Assembly (NCBI GenBank): GCA_964471115.1
Contig: CAYYFE010000009.1
Location: 35,026 to 99,025, forward strand
Direction of reading: 5' to 3'
Source: SYFT01 sp964471115
GTDB taxonomy: Bacteria > Acidobacteriota > Vicinamibacteria > Vicinamibacterales > SCN-69-37
Length of the DNA: 64,000 nt
Below are positions 10,013 to 18,082 of the stretch, piece after piece. A model generated the notes under the pieces. The model searched no databases, was not told where the DNA came from, and saw nothing but the letters and a program-made list of their open reading frames with translations. Each line of letters begins with the position of its first letter. The stretch's first letter is position 1. The translations under genes and the position numbers were made by a program.

Positions 10013-10695
10013 TGAGCGTCGTTGTTGCGCTGCTCACACGGTCGCCCTCGGACCCGCGCCTCAAGGCCAGAATTGCGCCGCTCGTGCCGGAGTTCGAGCA
10101 GCGGCGCGAACTCGTGCTCGCGTTCATCGATGATCTGACCGAGCGGGTGTCCGCGCTGCCCGACGTGACGCTCAGTATTGCCGTGACGCCGCCGGTCGAG
10201 GGGTTTCGTCTGGCCCGCCCGTGGATCGCCGGGCGTCAGCTGCTGCCGCAGCGCGGCGCCGTGTTCGGCGATCGCCTGCGCAATGTCATCGCCGATCTGG
10301 CCGCGACCGGCGCCACGCAGATCGTGTTGCTCGGCGCTGACGTGCCCGATTTGCCCGCGTCGGCACTCACCGATGCCGTCGCCCGCGTCCGCGCCAGCGC
10401 CACGACCGTCGTCACCGGCCCGGCCGGAGACGGCAGCTTCTATCTGCTTGGCCTCACCGTGACCAGTCGCGTCGTGCCGGATCTGTTCACGAACGTGCGG
10501 TGGGGCACGCCGTACATGCTCGAGGACGTGGAGGCCGCCGCGCGCGCGCATGGGCTGACCGTGACGCGTGTGCTGGACTGGCACGACGTCGACACCCCGG
10601 AGGACGTTCGGGAACTGGCGGCCCGGCTGCGGTACGATCCGGCCGCGGCGCCGCGCACCGCCAAGGTCCTCGCCAGTCTCGGCGAGCGCACGTAG
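10012..10695 (+). CDS. DUF2064 / TIGR04282-type nucleotidyl- or glycosyltransferase-like protein
   Basis: 227 aa. Recognised by the family's paired motifs: LLGADVPDLPASALTDAV (metal-binding DxxD-like stretch of a GT-A fold) and TGPAGDGSFYLLGLT, then WHDVDTPEDVRELAARL near the C-terminus, as in MobA-like transferases. The natural substrate is unknown. It is the last gene of the dnaX operon by overlap with recR, and its stop codon lies within a REP-like palindrome. Confidence 0.85.
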   Translation: MSVVVALLTRSPSDPRLKARIAPLVPEFEQRRELVLAFIDDLTERVSALPDVTLSIAVTPPVEGFRLARPWIAGRQLLPQRGAVFGDRLRNVIADLAATGATQIVLLGADVPDLPASALTDAVARVRASATTVVTGPAGDGSFYLLGLTVTSRVVPDLFTNVRWGTPYMLEDVEAAARAHGLTVTRVLDWHDVDTPEDVRELAARLRYDPAAAPRTAKVLASLGERT

Positions 10696-10722
10696 CGCGG
10701 CCCGATCTGCCGGGCCGCGATC
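10691..10722. repeat. REP-like palindrome, copy 2
   Basis: cgtagcgcggcccgatctgc followed by cgggccgcgatc. It exactly fills the space between two convergent genes, including the stop codon of one and touching the stop of the other, so it could act as a two-way transcription barrier. Confidence 0.88.
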
Positions 10723-11059
10723 ACAACATCTGGTTGACGGTCTCCAGCAACGTGGCCGGCGTCATGGGTTTCTGCAGAAACGTGGATGGCGGCGCCGGCG
10801 CCAGATCAGGATCGGGCAGGTAACCCGACATCAGCACCACCGGCAGCGTGGGCCGTCCCACGCGCAACTGCGCCGTCAACTCCCGGCCGTTCACGTCGGG
10901 CAGCACGAAGTCGACAATCAGCAGATCGATGGGTTCGGTGACCGCCAGCGCCGACGCGGCATCGCCGCATTGGATCACGCGGTGCCCCTTGCGCTCGAGA
11001 ATCCGCGCGACGAGCTGCCGGATCGGCGGCTCGTCGTCGACGACGAGAATGGCGGCCAT
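10721..11059 (-). CDS. stand-alone response regulator receiver protein
   Basis: 112 aa, receiver domain only. Acidic D8/D9/E10, phospho-acceptor D50 (LLIVDFVLPDVNG), the switch serine in VVLMSGY and the conserved lysine in FLQKPMTP are all present. With no output domain it would act by protein-protein contacts, as CheY-like proteins do. The cognate kinase is not adjacent. Confidence 0.93.
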   Translation of the reverse strand: MAAILVVDDEPPIRQLVARILERKGHRVIQCGDAASALAVTEPIDLLIVDFVLPDVNGRELTAQLRVGRPTLPVVLMSGYLPDPDLAPAPPSTFLQKPMTPATLLETVNQML

Positions 11060-11074
11060 GCGCGAAGGATACCA

Positions 11075-12052
11075 TCAGCCGCGCCGCAGCGCGCGCAGGC
11101 CCACGAGGCCAAGTCCGACGGCGACCCACGTCAAAACCCGCGCTTTCCGCACCAGCGCCAGCGTCAGTCCGGCGGCCGTGCCCAGGCCGATGACATCCGA
11201 CAGACCCGACGCGCTCACTTCGTCCACACCGACGCGCAGCGGGACGATGCGGAAGGCGACGTTGATGATGCGATTGAGGGTGTCGAACAGGAAGGCGTGC
11301 AGCCAGTCCGACGAACCGGTCAGCAGGTACAGCGTCAACCACGACTCCAGCACGCTGCACACGTGGAACGCCACCATGCACACGGCGACCGTCGCCATGC
11401 GCCAGGGGGACGAACGCAGGCCGCGATACGTCAGCCGTTCGATGTCGTGCAGCCGCGTCAGCGCGCGGGCCAGCCGGCGATCCGGGCGCAGCTGAATCCG
11501 CGAGATGAAGCCGGGCCGCTTCCACACCAGCCACAACGCGGCCAGCAGGATGACCGCCATCAGGCCGATCGAGACGTACGCGGCGCTGCGCCAGGCATCG
11601 GGCAACACGAACGTGGCCAGCAGTGTCAGCGTGCCGGCCACGATGACCAGGGCGACCGAGACCGAGTAGAAGAAGTTTTCAGCGGTGAGCGCGCCCAGCG
11701 CTTCATCGGCCGGCACGTGGGCCGACAGATACAGCGCCTTGGCCGGTTCTGACACCAACAGGGAGAGGAACGACAGGTTGCCCAGCGCGTCGCCGCTGAC
11801 CGTGGCGGCCACCGCCGTGCGTAGCGGCACGGGGCGATGGTGGTCGGCCGGTGTCACGAGCGCCATCCAGGACAGCGACCGCAACACGTACCGCGCGCCG
11901 GACAGCAGCAGGATGCATGCGAACCCCAGAGGGCCCACCGCCTGGAACCCCGCGATGATCTCGCCGAGGCCGACGCTTCGCACCTGCCACACGACGAGCG
12001 CCAGGCCCGCGACGGCAATCGCGGCCGGAATCCAACGCTTCACGCGGACCAC
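11075..12052 (-). CDS. flippase-like integral membrane protein (UPF0104/LPG synthase TM domain family)
   Basis: 325 aa with about eight membrane helices. Family features include the central ARYVLRSLSWMALV segment and the GNLSFLSLLVSEPAKALYL loop, matching the AglD/MprF-like transmembrane family proposed to flip lipids. Arg and Lys positions favour an inner-membrane protein. The gene lies 15 nt upstream of the receiver gene on the same strand, suggesting co-transcription. Confidence 0.82.
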   Translation of the reverse strand: MVRVKRWIPAAIAVAGLALVVWQVRSVGLGEIIAGFQAVGPLGFACILLLSGARYVLRSLSWMALVTPADHHRPVPLRTAVAATVSGDALGNLSFLSLLVSEPAKALYLSAHVPADEALGALTAENFFYSVSVALVIVAGTLTLLATFVLPDAWRSAAYVSIGLMAVILLAALWLVWKRPGFISRIQLRPDRRLARALTRLHDIERLTYRGLRSSPWRMATVAVCMVAFHVCSVLESWLTLYLLTGSSDWLHAFLFDTLNRIINVAFRIVPLRVGVDEVSASGLSDVIGLGTAAGLTLALVRKARVLTWVAVGLGLVGLRALRRG

Positions 12053-12064
12053 TATAATGTGCCG

Positions 12065-12682
12065 ATGCTTCCTGCCGCCTATGCCGTGCCTGCGGCCGTT
12101 GTCCTTGCGGTCAGCGGGGCGGTGGCGTGTTTTGCCGGCTATCGGCTCTTCCGCGTGGTGCTGGGCGTCTATGGATTCATCCTGGGCGCCATGGTCACCT
12201 CGTCGGTGATGGGCACGGCAAACGTCTGGGCGCTGGTGATTGCGGCGGTCGTCGGCGGGCTGGTCGGCGCGGGGTTGATGATTGCGGCGTACTTCGTCGG
12301 CGTCGGTCTGATTGGCGCCGGCCTGGCGTCACTGGGGCTGCACCTGGTCTGGCGCGTGGTGGGCGGCGATCCACCGGTGGCGGCGCTGGTCATCGTGGCC
12401 GTGCTGGGCGCGCTGGGCGCGCTGTCGGTGGCCCGCCACGTGGTCATCATCGGCACGGCGCTGGCCGGCGCGTGGACGCTGCTGGTGGGCGGCCTGGCGT
12501 TGGCCGGCGATCGGTACGGCATGTTGTCGGTGACGGCCGAGAACATCTGGGTGGTGTATGCCAACGGCCCGTGGCCCGGCTACTGGCAGGTGACGGCCGC
12601 GTGGGTGGGCCTGGCCCTGTGCGGCGCGACCGTGCAGACGGTCACGACGGGGAAGACGGGGAAGGCGAAGAAGAGGTCATAG
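12065..12682 (+). CDS. DUF4203/TMEM198-like membrane protein
   Basis: 205 aa, almost entirely made of six to seven hydrophobic helices with Gly/Ala packing motifs (GVYGFILGAMVTSSVMG, GLVGAGLMIAAYFVGVGLIGA), and a basic tail KTGKTGKAKKRS. The pattern resembles the TMEM198/DUF4203 family. Start chosen at the first ATG of the hydrophobic region (12065); longer frames run into the divergent upstream gene. Function unknown. Confidence 0.75.
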   Translation: MLPAAYAVPAAVVLAVSGAVACFAGYRLFRVVLGVYGFILGAMVTSSVMGTANVWALVIAAVVGGLVGAGLMIAAYFVGVGLIGAGLASLGLHLVWRVVGGDPPVAALVIVAVLGALGALSVARHVVIIGTALAGAWTLLVGGLALAGDRYGMLSVTAENIWVVYANGPWPGYWQVTAAWVGLALCGATVQTVTTGKTGKAKKRS

Positions 12683-12700
12683 GGCGCAGGGACAGGGCAC

Positions 12701-12746
12701 AGGTAATAGGGATTAGGTAATAGGGATCAGGTAATAGGGATCAGGG
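12701..12746. repeat. tandem minisatellite, unit aggtaatagggatc
   Basis: Three copies of a 14-bp A/T-rich unit lie between the membrane-protein gene and the OsmC gene. Confidence 0.9.
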
Positions 12747-12805
12747 ACAATTTAGCCATGTAGGGCGTGCCGCTCTTGGGCGCGCCGATTTGGGAGGACT
12801 ATCGA

Positions 12806-13243
12806 ATGGAATTTTCGCGACAGGCAACCATCAACTGGTCGGGTTCGATCATGGAAGGCAAGGGCTCCGTGGCGGCGGGGTCGGGGGCGTTTTCGCTGCC
12901 GGTGACCTTTCCGCGCCGCATCGGCGAGCCGGAAGGGGTGACCAGCCCTGAGGAGTTGATGGCGGCCGCGCACGCGGCGTGTTACGCGATGGCGCTCAAC
13001 GCCACCGTGGGCAAGAAGGGCGGCGCCATCGGCAAGACGACGATCACCTGCAAGGTGACGGCGGACAAGGGTGATGCGGGCATCACGATCACCACGTCGG
13101 CGTTGTCGCTGACGGTGGAGGGCCTGACCGGGATCGACGCCGCGGCGTTCCCCGAGGTGGCCGAAGCGGCCAAGAACGGCTGCCCGGTGTCGAAGGCGTA
13201 CGCCGGGTCGATGAAGATCACGCTGGACGTCAAAGTCCTCTAA
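12806..13243 (+). CDS. OsmC/Ohr-family peroxiredoxin
   Basis: 145 aa. The two redox cysteines are visible: Cys59 in ELMAAAHAACYAMAL and Cys126 in NGCPVSKAYAGS, with the intervening ITCKV strand. OsmC-type proteins reduce organic hydroperoxides using this Cys pair. The start at 12806 has a GGAGG Shine-Dalgarno at a good distance and gives the standard length; an upstream in-frame codon would add residues without homology. Confidence 0.93.
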   Translation: MEFSRQATINWSGSIMEGKGSVAAGSGAFSLPVTFPRRIGEPEGVTSPEELMAAAHAACYAMALNATVGKKGGAIGKTTITCKVTADKGDAGITITTSALSLTVEGLTGIDAAAFPEVAEAAKNGCPVSKAYAGSMKITLDVKVL

Positions 13244-13250
13244 CCCAGGG

Positions 13251-13273
13251 GGCCGGGGCTGTCAGCCCCGGCC
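13251..13273. terminator. hairpin after the OsmC gene
   Basis: GGCCGGGGCT and AGCCCCGGCC form a perfect 10-bp GC-rich stem with a 3-nt loop just after the stop codon. No T-tract follows, so termination strength is uncertain. Confidence 0.6.
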
Positions 13274-13306
13274 GCTCCTGCGATACAATTCCTGTTCTGC
13301 CTGTGT

Positions 13307-13381
13307 TCCTCGGTAGCTCAATGGCAGAGCATCCGGCTGTTAACCGGAGGGTTGCTGGTTCGAGTCCAGCCCGAGGAGCCA
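13307..13381 (+). tRNA. tRNA-Asn (GTT anticodon)
   Basis: The acceptor stem TCCTCGG pairs with CCGAGGA, the anticodon stem TCCGG/CCGGA encloses CTGTTAA, and the T arm is CTGGTTCGAGTCCAG. CCA is encoded (13379-13381). A TACAAT box at 13284-13289 is a plausible -10. Its 3' half is the presumed attachment site of the island that follows. Confidence 0.95.
13337..13380 (+). other. attL-like site: 3' half of tRNA-Asn
   Basis: This 44-nt segment of the functional tRNA (anticodon loop to discriminator plus CC) recurs at 18027-18070 with two mismatches, in the same orientation. Such duplications mark the ends of elements integrated into tRNA genes. No integrase gene is found between the copies, so the site assignment is inferred. 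Confidence 0.6.
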
Positions 13382-13402
13382 AACTCCGATTCCGGAGTTT
13401 GG
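13379..13402. terminator. hairpin overlapping the tRNA-Asn CCA end
   Basis: CCAAACTCCG-ATTC-CGGAGTTTGG forms a perfect 10-bp stem. There is no T-tract. It may end the tRNA transcript or be part of the inserted DNA. Confidence 0.5.
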
Positions 13403-13458
13403 CTCTCGGCCTGTCCTGAGGCATCGAACCCCTCGCTTTCAGCTCGGTGTTCTCGGCG

Positions 13459-13479
13459 CGAGTCCAGCCCGAGGAGCCA
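13459..13479 (+). repeat. second copy of the last 21 nt of tRNA-Asn
   Basis: Bases 13459-13479 repeat exactly the tRNA 3' terminus (13361-13381), from the T loop through CCA. It is followed after about 12 nt by the end of an IS481-type remnant, the same order as at 18027-18090. It cannot form a tRNA. Confidence 0.85.
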
Positions 13480-13489
13480 ATTTCCGCTG

Positions 13490-14185
13490 GCCCATTCCGG
13501 GGACACGGGTATCAGTCTCGGACCGAAGGGGTTATCGATCGGTTCGAGGCGGCACGTCCCGTCATCGAAATGCCCCAAGTCGTGGCGTATGAAGGTCACG
13601 AGCCAGATGTGGTTGTCGACCTGTTTGACGCCCACCTCTTGTCCGCCAAAGGCCTAGGACACCTTGATTCTTTCGTTCGATAGTAGATCCGGCCGCACGT
13701 AGTGATGATGGCCGCCTAGTCATGGCCTGGATGCTTCAAGGACTCGAGGCCTTGGTAGGCCCAGGCCGGAGGGGTGTAGCGACTGGCGGGGGGCGCCATG
13801 TCCAAGGCTCGGTGCGGCCGTTCGTGGCTGGACTGAATGCGTGAAGGCATCGAAACAGGCTTGTTGCTGCAGAACGTTGGCCACAGCCGGCCGGCTCGGT
13901 TCGGTCTTGAGCGTGATATGGAGCCGGTCGTGGTGGCCATCTTGCTCGGGATGGCCGGGGGCGATGCGCTCGAGACCGATGCCGAGGCGGAGCCACCGCA
14001 CGGCCCGCCTGCTGAGCTCGTACAGCGCGTGCGTGGACGAAGTCGGGACGCCGTGGTCGGTGCGAATGGCGTCGGGCATCCGAACGCCTCAAAGACCCGC
14101 TCAAAGACGACAAACGCGGCGCGCTCGTTGGTCGTCGACAGCGCCGGCGATTGTGAGCAACTGCGCCAACAACAACCTCCTTTTG
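13490..14185 (-). pseudogene. IS481-type transposase remnant, frameshifted and 5'-truncated
   Basis: On the minus strand, fragments in different frames match the rve integrase core: DAIRTDHGVP near 14080, LRLGIGLERIAPGHPEQDG, then ERPHRALDMAPP and the C-terminal signature IWLVTFIRHDLGHFDDGTC. The order is intact but at least two frameshifts are needed to join them, and the N-terminal HTH half is missing. The 3' flank attccggggacacgggta resembles IS481-group ends. Not expected to be active. Confidence 0.8.
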
Positions 14186-14390
14186 GAGACGCCGGTGGTC
14201 CAACGTCTTACGCCAGTGGAATGCGAGCGTCTTCATGGCTTTCCAGACACTTGGACCTAGGGCTTTTCCGACGCCCAGATTTATAGGCAGTGCGGCAACG
14301 CGGTCACCGTGAATGTGATTGAAGCGGTCGCTGAACGGCTTGCTCCATCCACCAGCCGCCCGGAAATGCCGAAAAACGGGCACAATTACA
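14186..14390. other. intergenic, no convincing gene
   Basis: Minus-strand open sequence exists here but matches nothing I recognise. It is probably debris at the edge of the transposase remnant. Confidence 0.4.
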
Positions 14391-14420
14391 GGGTTGACAA
14401 GCGTGTCAACCCTCGATAAT
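14391..14420 (+). promoter_or_regulatory. promoter with overlapping palindromic operator for the XRE-kinase operon
   Basis: GGGTTGACA-AGCG-TGTCAACCC is a perfect inverted repeat (14391-14412) whose left arm contains the -35 box TTGACA (14394-14399). A GATAAT -10 box lies at 14415-14420 with a 15-nt spacer. The start codon of the XRE gene begins only nine nt after the -10, so the transcript would be leaderless or nearly so. The palindrome is the obvious binding site for the XRE protein, implying autorepression. Confidence 0.7.
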
Positions 14421-14428
14421 CTCGAAGG

Positions 14429-14713
14429 GTGAACTTCGCTCAGATCCTTCGGCAGCTACGCAACGATGCAGGTGTTGGGATCAAGCGGCTCGCTCCTGAA
14501 CTCGGGGTCAGTTACAGCTACGTCAGTAAGCTCGAAAGTGGGGAAGTGAACCCCTCCGAAGAACTCGTCGGACGGGTAGCAGCATATTTCAACTACGACC
14601 GGGATAGGCTGCTGCTTTCGGCTGGCAAGGTGCCGCCGGAAGTGCTCAGGATTCTCCAAGATCATCCTGACGATGCGGTTGACTTCCTGCGTAAGCGCTT
14701 CGGAAGTGCCTAG
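14429..14713 (+). CDS. XRE-family helix-turn-helix regulator, first gene of the kinase operon
   Basis: 94 aa. The HTH_3 domain fills residues 5-62 (LRNDAGVGIKRLAPELGV then SYSYVSKLESGEVNPSEE), followed by a short helical tail ending DDAVDFLRKRFGSA. GTG start at 14429; no Shine-Dalgarno is possible if transcription starts a few nt upstream. Its stop overlaps the kinase start by one nt. Likely represses its own operon by binding the palindrome at 14391-14412 (inference). GC is lower than in the flanking core genes. Confidence 0.88.
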   Translation: MNFAQILRQLRNDAGVGIKRLAPELGVSYSYVSKLESGEVNPSEELVGRVAAYFNYDRDRLLLSAGKVPPEVLRILQDHPDDAVDFLRKRFGSA

Positions 14714-15801
14714 TGGTCTCGCAGCAGGACCTTCTGACGCTGCTAGAGCAGCGAACGGACATTGCCGGACGCTTCACCAAGCTCCAGCGAGTTGGGTCGG
14801 GTGGCGGCACTTTCTCTGCTCTCGTGTCGGCAGACGATGCCCACAGCGGTCGCCGGGTTGCCGTAAAGGTTTGCCTGCCGAATCTTCCAACGTATCGCGT
14901 TGAGTGCTTCGATCGCGAGGCACAGATACTCGGTCTCCTCCAAGGCGAGCCTGACATCGTGCAACTGGTCTCCGGCAAGTCACAATTCATCGAGACGGTA
15001 TCGACGCAGGGAGGAATGAAACTCTCGTGGCCTTTTGATTATTACTCACTTGAGTTGGCCAAGACGGATTTCGAATCTGTGATAGCGGATGGCGGATGGC
15101 CACCTGAGCTATCTCTCGTTGCCTTTCGTGAACTGGTTCGTGCTGTCCAAAGAATCCACACTCGGAGGATCGCCCACAGAGATCTGAAGCCAGGAAATAT
15201 GCTCGTCATGCCCGATCGAACGATCAAATTGTCAGACTTTGGCACCGCACGGGTATTGGATGGGACTACGGGTCCGTTGCTCGCGGCGTACCCAGGGCCA
15301 CCAGGTGACCGCCGGTACTGTGCGCCAGAAATGCTGGGTTGCTTGCATGATGAGAATCCCGAAATTGCTTTCGCGTCCGATTTCTTCTCGCTTGGGGCCA
15401 TTCTTTTCGAAATGTTCGCCGGAACGAATCTTGGCCTGCGGCTTTTCAACCCTCAATTCTGGGCGGATATCGCACAGGCGATGCTGTCAGTGAAACCGGG
15501 TATGAGGAAGGCGACGTACGACCAGATCGTCGGGAGCATCGCGAATTCTCGTCCAATCCCCAGTGTGGCTGCGTTTGGGCCCGTTGTGCCCCCAGCCATT
15601 CGTGATCGCCTTGACGAGTTGTGTCGAAGTTTGGCCGCAATCGACTATCGAACCCGGTTATGTGATTTCGACCGGATCTTTAACAGAATCAATGTTTGCC
15701 TGATCATCATCAGAAATGATCAGGCCTATCGGCGCTGGCTGGATCAGAAGAGAAGCCGACGCTCTTCTCTCGTAGCCAGCACCTCTGGGGTGATGTCGTG
15801 A
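14713..15801 (+). CDS. cytosolic Hanks-type serine/threonine protein kinase
   Basis: 362 aa. All key kinase elements are present: glycine loop VGSGGGTFSALV (28-39), VAVK lysine K52, alpha-C glutamate near 69, catalytic HRDLKPGN (155-162), DFG 175-177 and PPGDRRYCAPE. It should therefore be active. Unlike most bacterial PknB-type kinases it has no transmembrane helix or external sensor; a helical extension of about 90 residues follows the kinase fold. GTG start at 14713 overlaps the XRE stop, and the stop overlaps the TPR gene (GTGA). It probably phosphorylates or is controlled by the co-encoded TPR protein (inference). Confidence 0.9.
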   Translation: MVSQQDLLTLLEQRTDIAGRFTKLQRVGSGGGTFSALVSADDAHSGRRVAVKVCLPNLPTYRVECFDREAQILGLLQGEPDIVQLVSGKSQFIETVSTQGGMKLSWPFDYYSLELAKTDFESVIADGGWPPELSLVAFRELVRAVQRIHTRRIAHRDLKPGNMLVMPDRTIKLSDFGTARVLDGTTGPLLAAYPGPPGDRRYCAPEMLGCLHDENPEIAFASDFFSLGAILFEMFAGTNLGLRLFNPQFWADIAQAMLSVKPGMRKATYDQIVGSIANSRPIPSVAAFGPVVPPAIRDRLDELCRSLAAIDYRTRLCDFDRIFNRINVCLIIIRNDQAYRRWLDQKRSRRSSLVASTSGVMS

Positions 15802-17600
15802 TCGAAACAGTTCTTGCAACTCCTACGACGGAAGAGCGGCCGCTCGTTGGACCTGTATTTTTCGTCAACTCGCCGGCTGTGAATCCTTTCGTTAATGCAG
15901 GGTCAGTGACGTTTGTTAGAGCAGATGACCATCTTGACCTGCAGTGGGTTAACGAAACGGATCGTCCATTGAGCCGCGCAGCGGAGGATCTTGGCGAGGA
16001 GTTTATTGCGCGCTCGCGATCTGAAACACAGCGCCATCCGGAGAGTGCCAGGGCGTATACGAACCTTGGTGCTGCGTTCATGGCCAGTGGTCATATCGAT
16101 GAAGCGATTGAGGCCTTCCAGACGGCTCTCAAGTTCAGCAAACTGCACTACGCGGCGCTCGCTCACCTTGCTCGTGCCCGGTTTCTGCGCATGGAGTTTG
16201 CAGAAGCCGGTCAGTTGGCGGCGGTGCTCACTGCGAACTTTTCAAGGGATGCCGTCGGGCCATTGCTGAAGGGGTGCATCGCGGCGCGTCTCGGGCGGGT
16301 AGAGGAGGCCATCCACGAGTTGACTGTAGCGGTGGCGCTTGATGAGAAGTCGGCTCTCCCACATTTTCTGCTTGGTATGGTTCTCCTCGGGATCAAGCGC
16401 GACCGAGAGGCCATTGCCCATCTGCGAGAGGCAACGCGGCTAGACGATCGCTCCCCTGCTCTTCAACGAGGATTGGGAGTGGCGTATGCGTCCCAGGGTG
16501 ATTCTGCGAAGGCGATCAGAGCGTTGAGGACGTCTCTCACGCTGGATCGGAATTCCTCCGAAACGGTTCATGCGCTGGGCCGGGTCTTGATGCGCAGCGG
16601 CGACAACGAAGAAGCAGTTCAGGTTTTGGGCGATTTCATCTCTCGAAATCCTGGGGACCGTCTCGGTCGGGAATTGCTGGCACAAGCCTACAAGAAACAG
16701 GAGCAACGGCGTGAAGCTGTGCGGCATCTGCTGCGTGCCCTCGAGAGCCTCGAAGGCGATCAGTCGCCCGAGGGGACCGAGGAGCGAGCTCGGTTGATGA
16801 ACAACATAGGTGCAGCGTGGGCGTCATTCGGATCGTTCGACGAGGCAGTCAAGTGGTACAAGAGGGCGCTCGAAACGTCGCCCCATCCAGTTCCGTTTCG
16901 AAACCTCTTCGGCGTGTACGCTGAACTGCAGAACACCGTGGAGGCAAAGCGTCTCCTCGATCGATGGTTGGCTTCGTTTCCGGAGGACGAAGAAGCAAGG
17001 CTCCGGATGGCTGTCCGAGATTGTGAAAGCGGGGATCGTAGGGGACTAGAGGTTCTTTCAAGCCTCACCGAATCAAAGGAGGTAGGTGCGCGAGCCTACG
17101 CGGTGCGAGGGTGTTTGCTCTCAGAACACTTTAGGAGCTCTGCCGAAGCGATTTCGGTTCTTGAAGAGGGATCCCGTAGGTTTCCAGAGGACACCGCGAT
17201 TGCCAACAACTTGGCCTATGTCTATCTGATGGAAGGAATTCCATCGAAGGCGCGGGCTGTGCTGGAAAGCGTAAAGGATGAAGATGTCGCGGAGTCTGTG
17301 CATCTCACCGCTACCTGGGGGCTCTTGCTGTTGTGGGAAGGAGACATTCAGGGTGCAAGAGAACAGTACTCGCGGGCGGCCGAACTCGCCAAGGAGACGG
17401 GGCGTCGAAACCTGTCGAAGAGTGTTCAGCAAAAAATGCATCTTGAACTCGCGCGGCACTACGTGCGCGTCGGTGATTCTGCTCTGGCTCGCAACGAAGT
17501 GAGGGAGGGCTTGGCGATCGGTGGTCGTCACAAATACAGGGATGATCTAAAACTCCTGAAGGACAGGCTTTTGACGACGGGCCGGGAATCGTCACAGTAG
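15798..17600 (+). CDS. large TPR-repeat protein, partner of the kinase
   Basis: 600 aa, soluble. Residues 1-65 form a non-repeat head (VGPVFFVNSPAVNPFVN, VTFVRADDHLDLQWVNE). From about 66 to the end it is helical TPR repeats, e.g. ARAYTNLGAAFMASGHIDEA, PALQRGLGVAYASQGDSAKA, NNIGAAWASFGSFDEAVKWY. No signal peptide, membrane helix or enzymatic domain is seen. TPR solenoids serve as protein-binding scaffolds; here the likely ligand is the kinase or its substrate. GTG start overlaps the kinase stop by four nt. Confidence 0.85.
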   Translation: MIETVLATPTTEERPLVGPVFFVNSPAVNPFVNAGSVTFVRADDHLDLQWVNETDRPLSRAAEDLGEEFIARSRSETQRHPESARAYTNLGAAFMASGHIDEAIEAFQTALKFSKLHYAALAHLARARFLRMEFAEAGQLAAVLTANFSRDAVGPLLKGCIAARLGRVEEAIHELTVAVALDEKSALPHFLLGMVLLGIKRDREAIAHLREATRLDDRSPALQRGLGVAYASQGDSAKAIRALRTSLTLDRNSSETVHALGRVLMRSGDNEEAVQVLGDFISRNPGDRLGRELLAQAYKKQEQRREAVRHLLRALESLEGDQSPEGTEERARLMNNIGAAWASFGSFDEAVKWYKRALETSPHPVPFRNLFGVYAELQNTVEAKRLLDRWLASFPEDEEARLRMAVRDCESGDRRGLEVLSSLTESKEVGARAYAVRGCLLSEHFRSSAEAISVLEEGSRRFPEDTAIANNLAYVYLMEGIPSKARAVLESVKDEDVAESVHLTATWGLLLLWEGDIQGAREQYSRAAELAKETGRRNLSKSVQQKMHLELARHYVRVGDSALARNEVREGLAIGGRHKYRDDLKLLKDRLLTTGRESSQ

Positions 17601-17614
17601 AGAAACGGAGACTC

Positions 17615-17890
17615 ATGGACCTCCACACAGAGAACAGCCGACATTTTCAGGTATCCGGCGACACCGTTTACAGCAAGTCGGGTCGACCTGTGGGTCGAAT
17701 TCGCGGCGAAAGGGTCCTTGGCACAGACGGGCGGTGCATCGGGACGATCGTCAAGGATCGTCTTGTGTACCGGTCGACGCACAGTGCATTGATCGGTTCA
17801 CCGTGTGCAGTGGCAGGCCGAGCGGGAACCGCGAGGGCCAGTAGAGTTGGATCCGCGATCTGGGGCGACGAACCGAGAACTCCCGACTGA
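17615..17890 (+). CDS. small beta-hairpin repeat protein, last gene of the kinase operon
   Basis: 91 aa, 14 nt after the TPR gene. The N-terminal half is made of short hairpin repeats of the type VYSKSGRPVGRIRGERV and VLGTDGRCIGTIVKDRLVY, reminiscent of the four-fold beta-flower domain; that assignment is tentative. The C-terminal 35 residues are low complexity. It may be an effector or substrate of the kinase, but there is no direct evidence. Confidence 0.65.
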   Translation: MDLHTENSRHFQVSGDTVYSKSGRPVGRIRGERVLGTDGRCIGTIVKDRLVYRSTHSALIGSPCAVAGRAGTARASRVGSAIWGDEPRTPD

Positions 17891-18026
17891 TTCACAAAAG
17901 GACTGTTCTGGCAGTTGAGTGACCTGCCCATTCCTTGCTTATCCGTGTTCACATCGAACGACAATTCGAAGCAGCGATTAGCAGCGGCCGCACCGTACTA
18001 GTTGCGGCAACTTCTCGTTCTTCACC

Positions 18027-18070
18027 CTGTTAACCTGAGGGTTGCTGGTTCGAGTCCAGTCCGAGGAGCC
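18027..18070 (+). other. attR-like copy of the tRNA-Asn 3' half
   Basis: ctgttaacctgagggttgct and the following 24 nt match tRNA-Asn 13337-13380 at 42 of 44 positions. The upstream half of a tRNA is absent, so this is not a functional tRNA. It bounds a 4.7-kb segment carrying the XRE-kinase-TPR operon. Confidence 0.75.
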
Positions 18071-18082
18071 GACGTCGCCTGG

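Noticed and set aside
13490..14185. active insertion sequence
   Set aside because: Frameshifts and a missing N-terminal half make the transposase non-functional.
18027..18070. second tRNA-Asn gene
   Set aside because: Only the 3' half is present; no acceptor 5' strand or D arm upstream.
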